Shown: positions 48,182 through 61,216 of the stretch, one piece after another | Layout of the letters: each line of letters opens with the position of its first letter | Numbering within the stretch: position 1 is the stretch's first letter | Assembly: GCA_013397795.1 (NCBI GenBank) | Contig: VZTJ01000295.1 | Coordinates: 1,503,521-1,567,520, forward strand | Direction of reading: 5' to 3' | Source of the DNA: Orthonyx spaldingii | Taxonomy: Eukaryota; Chordata; Aves; Passeriformes; Orthonychidae | Length of the DNA: 64,000 nt | Notes under the pieces: generated by a model | Seen by the model: the letters and a program-made list of their open reading frames with translations, nothing else | What the model was told of the DNA's origin: nothing | The model's database searches: none | Translations under genes and position numbers: made by a program

Positions 48182-51100
48182 GACTCCCAACAGCAGGGGC
48201 CCTAAGAAAGCCACATGCTCCAGGGCTTCCCATATTTCTATTGTACAGCTGAGATGCTTGGCAGGTTCTGTCTCCATAGGCTGGAGACTGAAAGCTGCGG
48301 AAATGAGGGATTTGTGTCCAGTTGGGGTGTCTGGGTGTTGCTGCAGGGCTGGGAGCTGGGAGCCAGGGCGGCTGTGCGGGCACAGGGCTAGGGCGCCCTG
48401 GCAGCTGCTGCGGAGAGCAAGGTGGGTGATTAGCAAGCGTGAAAGTACAAGGAATGTTGATTTCACTGAGCAGCTGCTGCGTGCAGTGAGGTTATTTCCT
48501 GGAGGAAGTTTCGTGTGCTGGGATTGTCAGAATGAAATATTGTCTCAGTTTCCAGTTTGTGGGAAAATTAAAAAAAGGATTTTTTGTGTGAATCACAGTA
48601 ACACCAAATAACCTGCCCTGCTTCCCACCAAAACTTTTTCACAAATCAGAAATGCTACTGTTCAGCCAGCTTCGCTCAACAAACAGACCACTGGGAGAAT
48701 GTGCTTTATTCATACTTGTACTGAGATCTGATTTTGCAGGCCAATACAAGGCTGAGAAAATAAATTTGTTCGTAGACAACTTACTCACCGTAATACTGAC
48801 CTACTAAATCAGCTGGTAGTTTCTGCATTCGATCACTTCTTTCCTATTTACTTATTATTACAAAACTCAGCTCTGAAGCTAATGCAGAAGTGCTGATCAG
48901 AATTTATCCTGATGCTTTTCAGAAAGCCAAATTAACATTTGGATTAGAGAGCCCACTATCTTTCTTTGAATGTTTGGAATATTAAAGCACAACTCACACT
49001 GTAGATGTTAAATGTCAGTACTCAGAATAATACCTACATCACACAAAACCCAAGCAAAGGAGACAGCTAGATAATGGAGGTTTGCTTTCATCTTGTGACA
49101 GAAAGCATCATAATGTTTTTTAGGGAGAAACTGTAGGTGTGGAACAAGCTTTCTCAATTGTATGGCATCTAAGTAGAAAACAACCATTCCCATCAGTAGG
49201 GACTTATCTGGTATTTATCAGCTTGCCACGGGACAAGGGATTTTTTTAAATGGGAAGATGTGTCACCATCTGCTGAATTTGTGGCCTAGTTTAGAGAGCA
49301 TGAGTCATTATAGTCCCTTGTAGTGGATTTTTCACCTGGTTCCTGAGATGGCAGCTCAGTCCTGTGTCATGGCCAGGACAGTATTGTTACAACTGCAAGA
49401 CAAACAACTCTGGGCAAGTGGCATTTACTGGCTACAGTGAACTGCACAACTGTACATTAGTGTGGAGAAACCAGCCACCACAGCCCTGCCTCTGTCAGAA
49501 ACTGCATGGTAAATAAAGTTCACCTGAGCGAATCTTCAGCTGCAGTGAGATAGGTTGTTCACCAGCAGAGTTCTTAATTCATTCCGAATAAGTGTTGGGA
49601 GATCCCAAGCACGCTTAGGAAAGGCGAACTCTCATGTCCTCAGTGCTGCAGTTTGCTCTGCCTGTACTCCCTCAGGACATGGTTGCAGGCAGGGCAGCTG
49701 TGGTTAATGTTGGTATCCCTGAGAGAATTTAGTTTTGGTTTTTGTAGATCCCAGAGTACTTACTGAGCAATATCCATTTGTGCAAGTGCCACTGGTTTCA
49801 GACAGAATATGATGCTACTAATTTAACAGTGAAAACTAGTAAAATCTGGCTTGAAGTGGTTACTATACCAGCCTTTGGTCCTTTGTCTGCTTTACTTGGG
49901 GGTAGCCTCTGATCTGTTAGGGAAAAGAGCATAAAATTTAATCCCTTTCTTCCACAAGTAAAGAGACATAAGATTTATCTGCGTATGCATCACTTGGTGC
50001 AAGGAGGCAGTCAATGAGCACCATCCAGAGGGGTACAATAAAGGATTCGTACACATCTTCAGAGAAGATATGAAGGGTTGAAGTTAAGCCTCTCCAAAAA
50101 GGACAGTAACATCACAAAACTGAGACATTTGTGGGCTCGTCTTTCCAGTCTTCTGGTATATTTCAGAAGACTTTCTGGACTGTATTTTTGATGTGATATA
50201 AGATTGATTTTATCAGAGAATATAAGAATATATCTTTAAATATACTATTGGGTTTGAAACTGTAGCATTGTCAGAAAATTACTACCTTAGCAGTGCTTGC
50301 ACAGCTACCTACTACTATGTGATATATGAATGTTTCTGTAGAAATGAACAACAATAACTGTGTTTTTCTGAAAACAATGGGAAAATACTTGGTTACATAA
50401 TGAACAACAGGAAAAATGTTAATTCTTCATAGAAGCTTCTAGAAGATTCTTATTTTACATAAAATATTGACACTGGCAGTTCAGGAAATTATTCTCTTCC
50501 AGTTTCAGGTGCTTTCCTCATTCATTCCACTCAATAGGGAGATACCTCTCTTTTCTAATTTGGTTTTCAAGGTCACTATTGAAATAGTTGTTTTTTGCAG
50601 AGAACTAGTAGATATTCCATCTTTTCCGAAAACCCCTTGACATACCTTTATGAAATATTAGTGAAAACCCTGTCTCTCTTTCAGCAAAATCCTATGAAAG
50701 CTGAAATCTCTTAGGGCTTTGAAACTCAAATCGAAGTTGTGTTCAGACATGAGGGGTCATTCTTGGTCTACTGAACCTCAGCTCTGACAGGGCAGAGGCT
50801 TCATGGCTGGTTCAGCTCTCACTGATGCCAGCAGAGAAAACTCCATTCAAATTCTTACATAGCAACCTCCTGACATCAGGACATGACAGGTGCTATAACT
50901 CAAGTGCAGATTTAATATAACAGCTGCTTCAAAAATGAATATGTACTAATATCTAATAAACTGCCTTTTAAAGTTGTTCTCAAGTTATAAAGTTAAAAGT
51001 GCAAGTACTTTTGTTTAGGAGCTTTTCCATCAAAAATACTTGCCAAATTGCTTTAAAAAGCAATATGGAATTATCTCAGCAAAATGGTTCTAAAAACATG

Positions 51101-52402
51101 TTCATTTTTGAGAAACTTGCTTCTTGATAATAATTCTATAAGAAGATGATCTTGAAAGGCCAGCATCTTGATTTAAAAATAATAGAAAAAAGAAAAAACC
51201 ACAAAATATTTCATTGCAACACAAAACTGAAGTTTTTTTAAAATATTTGTTGGGGAAAAATAGCATTTGTGCATTTGGTCTAGAAAAACAAATAGTTTTA
51301 TTTAATAATGAGAAGCAATCCATTAAGACAAGATCAAAACATTGCATTTGTGTGACTTTTAATCCCTTGTTACACCTACAAATACAGTCAGCTTCTTCAT
51401 TTTGTTTGTGAGAGGTCATTGAGAAATCACAAGAAAAAAATAGAGGAGTGATTATTATGGAAAAAACTGAATTGCATATGCATAGTGTATCCAGAGTTGT
51501 ATTGGTGGAGAACACTTTAGGAATATACTGCCCACATACTTCCAACTCAGATTTCTGTATTATGCTAGGAAAATACTGTAGTCATGGAAAGACATAAAAC
51601 CCTTGGGATAACTCCATGTACACATTACTCAGAAATTCAGGTGTAGTTCCTAGCAAAATTTATTTTGGAGATTATGGCTCTGGAGTGTTTGTAATTGCAG
51701 TCCTAAGAGTGGCTCAAAAGCTAGAAATAGTTATAACTTCTACGTCTTAAGGGCACATCCTTCAATGCTTATTGAGGAAAATTGCTCATTGGCTTCTATG
51801 GGAATTTAGCCTCATCAATAAGCACTACAAAGTCAGGCCCTAGAGAGTCCCACTTCATAAATCAATTATAATTCATTAATCAAAAAAAGCGCTAGTTCTG
51901 ATTCAGTTTAGAACACCCAATCTCATTTCAAATCATTAGTTACTTAATCATGAAGGAAATTAAAATATTGTTAGAATTAATTGTGTGTGACTCAGCAGTC
52001 CAAAAGACCTTCAGCTAACAGATCGAGTTAAAACTTTCCACTGATGCAATATGCTAAACAAATATAACTGGGGGTTTAGTTAGAGCAGAGCATTGTTTGT
52101 GCATAAACTGTTGTGAGGTAAGTCTAATGTAAGATTATTGATAGTGCATGATGAAGAGAAAGCATTTCTGCTAAAGAATGTGGTTATCTGAGGAAAACAA
52201 ATGCGACTTGAGATGAAAATCCTACTTTTCCATTTGGAAGCTGTGTTGACAGCAGAAGCGATAACAGCAGTATCTGTCATACCAGTGCCATTATAAAAGT
52301 GATGAAGTAGCTGCCTTTTCTTTGTAAATGAACTTTGCTTATTTTTTAAAAAAAGTATTGGATTATGTTTAACACAGGAGTTTTATTAATTCCAGAGAGG
52401 GA

Positions 52403-52455
52403 ACCAGTCTTACTGCTTTGGGACTGGTCATAGTACTTTGGGACTATAAAGCAGT
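52403..52455. repeat. Compact direct and inverted repeat cluster
   Basis: Inverted arms accagtc (52403-52409) and gactggt (52422-52428). A second inverted pair: actgcttt (52412-52419) and aaagcagt (52448-52455). A direct repeat ctttgggact occurs at 52416-52425 and 52436-52445. The two potential hairpins overlap, so only one can form at a time. Confidence 0.85.
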
Positions 52456-55400
52456 GGTTGGTGCAGCTGTGCTCAGATAGGATCCTGTTGGTCTGCTTGT
52501 CCTTAAATAGCTTTGGCCCCTTTCCAGGAAATGTAGACAAATATTTTGTGGTCCTAGCTGTAAACATGGCCAGAAGTCAAGCAAGTGGGAGCTTGTGTCA
52601 GCTTTTCTTTTTTTCCTTTGCAATAATTCTCCATAAGCTTTCAGAAGTCAGAATCAACCTGTTTGCAAAACACATCACAGCTGTGTAAATAAAATACTTT
52701 CCTCTAGCAATTATATAGGCATCAGGACAAAATGCAGTGCTGCTGAGTTCCAGTTATACTACTGCTGAATCTCTGTTTGCAGCATAACTGTACACAAGAA
52801 AATAAACTACCTAATGGTCAATGAGGGTGAAAAAGATTTGGAATGGTAATTTTTGCTTTTCCTGTCTATTCCTCTTTCAAGTATGCAGCCATTCTACTGC
52901 ACTGGGAATGAATCTGGTGTCTAATCTATTGCATTCCTTTAGAATGGATTCAGGAGGTAATGCTTTAATCACATTTTGCTGTTCATATCTCCTGAAGAGA
53001 ATAGTATTTGTTCTTCCTTTTATACTGTGCTGAATTGGATAGTTCTCTGTAAAAGAGAAGCAAGATTGTGACATCATGCCTAAACTCCAAATTTACTATA
53101 CAATGGTTTGGATATTCAAACGTAATGAGAGAGAAATGTGCTTCAAATTCGCGATTACTAAAACTGCTCCGCTCACGGGTTGTTCTGTTTTCTTTTACTG
53201 CTCATGACAGCACTATGGTTACAGTTCTATTGACTACACATAATTAATTTTCTAGGACAAATAAGATAAATAATCCTTCCTACGAGCATATACTTTCTTA
53301 ATTAATTATTTTGACTAGTTGGCTTCAGTTTCTTTCATATCAGTAAAAACCAGAAACCTCAAAACACAGAACCTCAGAAAGTGTCCATGCAAGAGAGGTG
53401 CTGTGTATTTCTGTATGTTCACTATTAAATTGGTTTCATGGGTAATATCAGAAGCCCCTGATATTTTTCTTTTCCTATACCTGGGAAATACCAGTCAGCT
53501 AAAGCCTCTTTCTGACAGCTGTGGTAGCTTTCTTAGCAGAATTTGATCTCTGTCCAGAACTATGCTCTTCATCCTACAGTTGGTGAAGTCTCATTGTTTT
53601 TTGGGGTTGAGTGGTCCCAGTATTCCTGCAGAAAGACCGACTGTAATCTGAAAGCTACTGAAGTCAGAGAAAAGATTCCTGCTAATGTCAGTAGGCTTTG
53701 AATCAGGTTTGAGCAGTTGCAGCATAAACCAAATAACAACTTTCATGTATGTTAGAAAACTGTTTACAAAGCATAAAAACTTATTTGACAATCATTGAAA
53801 CACTCCTGGTTTTGGTGAACTTCTGTTGTTTATGACTTCAGATTGCAAGCTAGCTTAGTTTAAAAGGACACTAAAGGTTTTCCTAAATTAATTACAGGCT
53901 TTTAAAGTCGCTGAAACAAGTAATTTGTCCATGATTACTTTAGTGAGAAGTAGTGATTTTACCCACAAAAACTGTGTGCTTGGGAAAAAAAAAAAAGATT
54001 GATTCTTTGCCACAACTTGTTTTTAGAAAGATTTATCATGAAACTTGAATTCCTCTGATAAGTTGTGTTGCACTCCAGTGAATGCTGTGGGCCACCTTAT
54101 GTGAGCAAATATTATTTCTGTGAGTAATGGCTGCAAAGACCAAGCCATCTGGCAACAACTGACTTTTTTGTACTTCTTACTGCTTCAGTTGCCTTACTGT
54201 GGTAGCTAAATGAGATGTTATAATTAGGAACCCACCAACACTGTATTCATTTGAGAGGTCAAGTTCTGAACACACTTTTCTGACAAATCTCCCCGTACTG
54301 TCTGTGGGAATGTTATTTATGTCAGGATTAAGTTCCTTATTTGACTGTTAATTTCATGGCTGTGTTGCACAGCTTGATAATAGGGAAGCTCATAAAAATA
54401 AAGATGCACTAGCTCTGTGACTAAACTTTGTAATGCATGTGAAAATTGGTTGTTTTTTTTTTATAATTACAGCTGGTATTTCAGCGTTCTCTGCCAGACC
54501 TCACTTTCCTCCATCCACACCCCCTTTATTTCTTCCTGATACTGGCACAAACATTAATTTGATCACTTTCCAACATATTTGTGGAAAAGTTCTCTATAAT
54601 TTATAGCTGGTCCTGACAGGATTGCTGAAAATAGACAACTGATGTGTATCTATATAGCTGTGTTGACTTTCATTCTGGTTAATGTTTGCAGAGGATACAG
54701 GTGTAGATCTGTGTTTTCTTTCTGTCTAAACACCACATAAGTAAAGTATCTTTTAAATACCTCAAGAAGAACAGCAATTACAGCAGTTTTTCTTACCACT
54801 TACGTTTTGCAGCTATAGGAATTATTAACTTCTCTAAAAAGCCCCCACTTTTTATCTTTGCTTCTGACACACAGCACACCTATACTTCCATTTCCTGCAT
54901 CCACTGCAGCAACAGACCTGTCAGTTCTTGTACTGCTATCTGTGTCTATCCTAGCATGTAATTTGGTACAACAGGAGCAAAGCAGTTGATCAAAGCAGTT
55001 GGTGCTTATCTTTGTCACATATTCATTATCCACATTTGGGTATTTTACTCCATCCTAGGGTTACTCTTGTTCCTTGAGCAAAACTGATGCCTCTGTTCCT
55101 ATTTGTGAACACCAAGACTGGTGGCAGGCAGAGAACAGCAAGGTGGAGAGGTGGCATTGAGCAGTGGGAGTGAGAGGAAAAGGCTCCAAGAGGAAAATTG
55201 CTCCCTAGTGTTGAATTTTTTTTATTATTGCACTGAATGGAGAGTGGACCAGAGCTGTCTGCTGTTCCAAGAGCCACTGGTGTTGCAGATGAGGCCTGAG
55301 CACAGTAGAGATGTCCCGACAGGTGATTGCTGTGACTCCACTCCTATCCCTGACTGCCTGTCCACACTGAGGAACAACAGAGGTCATGTTCTATAGTGAC

Positions 55401-58400
55401 TCTGCATCAGCCTGGGCTGGCTCTCCATGGCCCCCATGCAATCAGCTGTCTGGTGTTCCTCCCAGTGCACAAGCCCTGCATTCCCATCCCCCTGGGTGCT
55501 GAATGGCACAAGTCTGTGTCTGGGACTCTAGCAGAGCTGTGTTATGGCATGCTGCCTGCACACTTGGACAGTCACTGGCACACAGCTTGACACTTGTACA
55601 GGCTGGGACTATGGGGGCAGCTTCTGGTGTAGTTAGCTGTCACATCAAGGAGTTCACCCACAACTCATAACCACAGACACTTTTTAAGGTACAACGGCCT
55701 TTGTAACATAGATCATCTCCTCTCAATCATGACCCAAGTGTCAGAAACATCATGTTACTCCTATTCCCCTATAATGACCTGCACAGAAACAATATACTGG
55801 CCTGAACTGGACTCTGGAACACTGACACAGATTTGCTTTGCAAAAGCACTAGAAGCAAGCCAGAGAGACACTCCTGTTTCTGCTTTTGTAATGTTCTTCT
55901 GTGGGATACATGGACAGGATCCCAGAGTGGCTGAAGAGTGTGCTTGGAGATATGTTGTCCTGTATCCCAGAGCACAGATAGCCAAACATAATCAATGATA
56001 GTTCTCACCAGGAGACCAATTCAAGGTCTCAAGAACGTAGATACTCCTGCTGTGCTGCCCCCAAAAGGTGGTTGTTGCCCTTGCTCTTCAAGATTGATTT
56101 TCATTCTTTCAAATTTAAGGTTTTTTGACTCATCAGTCCTCTTCACTCATCAGTCATGATGCAGCCCTCTGAGACTGCCAGTGCTAGGCTGCTGCTGAGG
56201 AAACCTTCAGCCCTTTTGTGGCACAGTATAATTTGCACCTTCTGGAATTTTGCACCTCACCATTGCAAAAGAGATAAAAATCAATAGTAAAAGTTCGGAA
56301 ATATCAGATTTTATGGATGGACAAAAACTGACATAGGGAAGTTAAATAAGGATTCCAAGCTAGGATTAGAGAAGGTGAAGGGGTAAGGAGTGTTAGAGAT
56401 TCAAAGAGTCAAGGACTGACAGTTGACAATAAATATGGCAGGAGATATATTTGATTCATTTTATAGGTCCCAAAAGACCTCAGATTGTGACAGAAACACT
56501 TGGTTGTTTAAGAATTTTTGATGTTCATGCATATGGGGTAGAACTTTGTGACATTATAGTCCACTTTGGACTGGCCCTTTGGTTCCTCTTCAGGGCAAGC
56601 GTCCTTTTAATTTACACTTCAGAGCACAACTTCAGGAATAGTTTTCTCCCAAAGGTGGAAGCCAAGCAACTCCACCAACAAAACTAACACGCACTAAGTG
56701 GAAACATTGAAGTCATCTGTTGCAGAACTACTTTGCTCTAAACCAAAATGCTAATACAGATAGGACCAGTGAGTCCCTTTGAAAATTGCCTTTTCATGCT
56801 GTTGCAGTGGCTCTCTATTCTTTTTTCCCTTTTTAATACTTTTTTTTCCAATTCTCCTGCAGATTCTTCAATGTATTATCCTACTCCCATATATTTTTCT
56901 AGTCTCCCAGTATCCCTGTTTGCTCTCCTTGACACACTAGTTCTCCCTCTCCTTCTCCACTCTGTTTCTTCTTTTTTTATCTTTGTCTTCTGGAGCAACA
57001 AGTCCATTCTGGAAGTTTTTATCATTTTTTATTCCTTCCTCAATGCCTGTCTCTTGTTCCTCATTATGGTGTTCAGCCATTCTTATCAGGTATTCTTTGC
57101 TGAACCTTCTTCTTCCCTTCATGCATCCTGTCCTCGGGCCCTGCCTGAATTCCATCATGATTTCCAGCTGCATCTCCAGTGCTGAGGCACTTTTTTCCCT
57201 GTGGGTCCTCTCATGTGACACTTGATTCATAAATAGCTCCTAACAAGTACCCACTTGATGGTAAAGTACATCCTGCAGCTTCTGCATTCAACCATTTGCC
57301 ATTAGTTGGTCTCATCTGCTGTTACCTTAAGTGACATTATCTTTTCTTCCCTGTCTCTCTCTTTTAAAGAAAAGGCCATAAGTCAAAGACATGTCTTTAC
57401 TGCCCTCTGTTTAAGGGATACCTCTGATTGCTGTTGTAAACATCTTGTGTAAAATAGCCTGGGTCCCTCATTTAGACCCATTAATTAACTGCTTGCTTCC
57501 TGGCTTCAGACAGTGTGATGTTTTTATCTTTTTTTTTTTTAATATTTTACCTGTAAGGTCTTGTTTGTGCTTGCAATACACAACTCTCAGAGTGCTCTGC
57601 AAGCTAGATCCAGAGCATGTGCCCTGTAATCTTCAGCTGAACAAGCCATGAGGACAGTTCTTTCACCCCACACAAGTCCATTGCAGACTCTCCCGATGAT
57701 GCTGTTGTATGTGATATCTTTATTGGATTCCTGTGGGGTTATAATACTGGTTGAATGAGCTGTCTCATTGCAAAATTGTGGAGAAGCTATTTTGTATTGC
57801 TGGTCTTACTTCTTTTCTCATAAATAATAGAAATAACATTACACTAAAGAAAGTAACAAGCTTGCACACAACTCTGTTCACATGGTCAACAGTGGATGCT
57901 TTTGTGTTGAATTCAGTAACGAAAAGCTTGAAAAATATTTTTATTTCCTAGATGTCATAATGTTTGTCAGATTTGCATTGGATTTTTTATTCTCCAGATA
58001 GTGATTGTTAGGTGATACAAATTTTCTATGTAAATACATGTGCTAATATTACCAAGTTTTGTTACTTTAAAAAATATACCAGAATTACTAAGAAAACACT
58101 GTTTAGTTCTTTCAAACCACCCTTGACGTATTTAAGTTAGATAAATTATGTTAGCGGTTTAAAATTCATGTTTTGTGGTATGGGAATACAACTAATTTTC
58201 TTCAGGAAAATGAGAAAATTAAGTCTTCTCTTCTGAGACTTCCTTAGTTATAATATGGGTGTGATGATATTCACCCTTTAATAATGCACATAATTTATTT
58301 CAACATAACTGTGATGGCTGAGAGATCCAAAGTGACAATTCACAACTCATCAACTTAATTAGCACTTTCAGTCATCTTTGTGACAATGAATAGTTCAGAT

Positions 58401-58539
58401 GAGTCTTGGAACAATAAGCTAATTCTGATTCAAAGTGCATGACCCAAAAGAAACCAGAAGAATGCTGAATTATTTCAGTAAAGCCCAGAAAATGATGTTG
58501 TAAAACTTTAAAGGAACCAGGAGTCAGAACCGCAGAATC

Positions 58540-59420
58540 ACAGTTGAGTTGAGGCTGGAGACATACGAAGGTCTCCAGTCCAACATCTTTAAACTTGAAG
58601 TGGTATCAGCTAGGAGATCAAACCAGGTCGCTTGTGGCTTTCTTCAGTTAAGGCTTGAAAATCTGCAAGGATGGAGACTGTAAAACCTCTCTAGAAAACC
58701 TGCTCTAATGAGTGACTGTCCTTAGAATGAAAAAGTTTTTCTTATATCCTGTCAGAAATTTTTAGTTTCAATTTGTGTTCATTGTCTCTTGTCCTTCTAC
58801 CATCCTGGTGGCTCTCTGTTGCTGTCATTTCATTGTATTAACACTGCATTTTTTTGTGGAGAACCTGAAACTGTATGCAGTGTTCCAGATGTGATCTCAC
58901 AAGTGCCAAGTAGAGAGTGATAATCACATCCCTAAATCTTCTGTCAGTGCTTAGTACAGCCCAGGATACTGTTGTCCATCTTGGCTGCCAGAGCATGCTG
59001 CTGGCTCATGCTGGCTCGTCTTGCTGTCAAGATTCCCAGGCGCAGAACTTTGCATAGATTATGCATAAAATTGCATAATGTTCCTGTGTCAACTTGTTCC
59101 TCCAGCCTGACTGGGTCCCTCTGCATGACAGACCTGCCTTTGAGTCTGGTCTTCGCAATTTGGTATCAACTGCAAGTTTGATGGAACTGTACTCGATCAC
59201 ACTGTACTCCAGGTCACACTGGAACAAGAGGCTGGACAGGACAGGTCCTGGTACAGAGCCATGCAGCAGTGCACTTGTTGCAGGCTTCTAGCAGTGTGTG
59301 AGCCATTAACTGCCAACCTCCAAGCCTGACTGTCCAAGAAGGTTTTTGCCCATCTAACTGTGCTCTCATCCAGGCCATGAAGTTCTAGCTTGGTTACTAG
59401 AGACAGTATGGAAAGGCTTG
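58540..59420 (-). mobile_element. CR1 LINE, RT C-terminal half to 3' end, minus orientation
   Basis: Read on the minus strand, the segment at about 59027-59227 keeps a worn form of the CR1 reverse-transcriptase region that contains the FADDTKL block (here LAVDTKL, one of the catalytic-site aspartates kept and the other changed). Downstream pieces include the stretch corresponding to 'cccaggatactgttgtccatcttggctgcc' in reverse (given here only as a landmark near 58960-58990) and the 3' end at 58541 ('agaatcacagttgag'). About 880 bases, the longest CR1 copy in the window, with many substitutions and broken frames. It is 5' truncated and probably old. The plus-strand frames over it (58972-59181, 59094-59291) are antisense shadows. 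Confidence 0.9.
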
Positions 59421-61027
59421 ATTATGAAAAGTTGCACTTAAAAATAATGTAGGATGAGCAGTTAGCCTTCCTAGGGCTAGGTTCAGTCATCCCACTGAAT
59501 GTAAGAATGTGCAGGCAGGAATTGCTCCCCAGTGGTCAGATACAGTTGGAATGCTTTCTTTAGGTATAGATTCCAAATCACTCTTTTTTTCCTCCTCTGT
59601 CATTGAAGAATTGATTGTGGCTAATACCCCTCAAAATGTTAGAATTCCTCAAAATTTCTGTATCATTACTGCATTGCAAAGGGTCCACGCTTTTTACTGG
59701 CTTCTCCTTGTAAAAGTCTGTGGTTATGGTATTGCAATATAGTGTCATATCACCCATTTGGGGGTGGTGATAACAGTAAAGGTGCATTCTAGGTCTAATG
59801 TTGAGGCTGGATTTCCATGCAGAGAAGAACACAAGAGTCAAAGGTGAACCTCCATGCCTACAACTTGGCGGACAATAACAAGTCCTAGTTTTCAGTCTGT
59901 GCATATTTTCCGTTTTACTCTTTTGGGCAGTCCACATAAACTAGGCTTGTATAGAAGGTAGAAATGTAGGAACTACCTAGGATTGTAGAATAGCCGAGTA
60001 GGTGACCTCACTACTAAGCACTGAGCACAGTGGCATATTTCTTTAGGAAGATTAGAGTACACCAATCCAAAACAGTCTATAGGCTAAGAAAGTAGGTGTT
60101 TAGATTTCCCTATTAAAAAAAAGGAAGGGAATTGAATGGCTTTTTTTCCTGTTTCTCTTTCCCATGAAACTATGTACTTACTCCTGCACTGCCTACTGAA
60201 AATTGCTTTGGGCCTGAACTGCAAAGTCACCTGCACCAAGACAGTCTCAAAGACAGTATTAGATAATCTGTGTCAAAATCGTGCCAGAACACATTTAAAC
60301 AGGTAAGAGGAAGCATGGTTGCAAACTTGTTGCTGGCACCACACCCTGATACTATTTTAATTGAAAGTACAGATGTGGTTGCAGTGGATTCTGACAGAGG
60401 AATTGATAATTTTTCAGGATTAGCCCCTGAGCAACCAGGTTGCTCAGGTATGTCAAGAGTTAGTGGCAGGCACAGGCCAACAGTTTTAGGTCTGTGGGAA
60501 CTTGTAGAGCACATATGAATAAGAAGTTTAGGTACTTCTTGGAAAATCAATTTTTTATGTGCCAAAAAAAGTATTTAAATGCAAACTGGATCCTTATTTG
60601 GTTATCTAAATCCTTTTCTGACACTTCCCTTACTGTCTAGTTCTTTTTCCCCAATGTGTGTAGCAGTAGAGACAGAGAAAGGATGCTTGTTAACAATATC
60701 AGATTTAAAATCAGAGGAAGTTTTCCAGCTCACCTGGATGAACTTTGGATAAGGACCTTGCTTGTTGTTTACTTTTCCTACTGTTTCAGTGTTTTGTGGT
60801 AGTGCATCTTTATGAACGTGAGCATGAAAAAACATTTACAGGTCTCAGCAAATAACAGATTTCTTTCTAAATTGCCAGTTGCCATTGATGAAACAGATTA
60901 TAAGACTTTGTATACAGCAAGCCTTACTGGGTAAAGGATGATTAGATAAGGAGAGCATCCAAACCAACTGCCACAAAATAAAACCCTCAGCCAAATAGGA
61001 CTCTGAAAACCATGAAATCTGACACTA
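59421..61027. other. Intergenic or intronic DNA, no gene seen
   Basis: AT-rich. The frames at 59578-59937 (minus, 119 codons) and 60227-60565 (minus, 112 codons) have no recognisable domain and overlap plus-strand frames of similar quality. Confidence 0.55.
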
Positions 61028-61216
61028 TGTTCACTTGTCAAGCATTGGATTAGGCTGCCCAGAGTGGAATCTCCATCCATGGAAGTGTTCAATTGGCATG
61101 TGGATGCGGCATTTGGTGATATGCTTTAATGGTGAACACAACAGTGGTGGGTTAATGGTTGGACTCAGTCTTTTAGATGTCTTTTCCAACCTTAATGATT
61201 CCATGATTCTATCTTT
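61028..61216 (+). mobile_element. CR1 LINE 3' end, plus orientation
   Basis: 'attggattaggctgcccagagtgg', 'ccatggaagtgttcaattgg', 'gtgggttaatggttggactcag' and 'gtcttttccaaccttaatgattcc', ending in 'atgattctat', match the 3' end of a CR1 subfamily with the 'ggttaatggttggactc' signature. This differs from the subfamily ends at 31.2 and 42.9 kb. About 190 bases, truncated. Confidence 0.9.

Larger units (their letters stand above)
43106..58539. other. Intergenic or intronic AT-rich DNA
   Basis: Fifteen kilobases with no confidently identified gene. Contents: a 24-bp palindrome at 44649-44672, T16 at 46180-46195, a 181-codon unidentified frame at 48066-48611, an LTR-like or transcript-end-like segment at about 49330-49640, a fold-back cluster at 52403-52455, A12 at 53985-53996, T10 at 54453-54462, a GC-richer unidentified stretch at 55.05-56.05 kb, a repeated 11-mer at 56128-56155, a pyrimidine-rich stretch at 56.8-57.2 kb and T12 at 57529-57540. 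Confidence 0.6.

Noticed and set aside
51102..51545. 147-codon minus-strand frame
   Set aside because: Composition follows poly-A/T tracts (Phe and Leu runs), with no domain and no splice context.
56748..57185. 145-codon plus-strand frame with hydrophobic stretches like a membrane protein
   Set aside because: It lies in a pyrimidine-rich stretch, which encodes Ser, Phe, Leu and Pro by composition alone. An antisense Glu/Arg-rich frame mirrors it.
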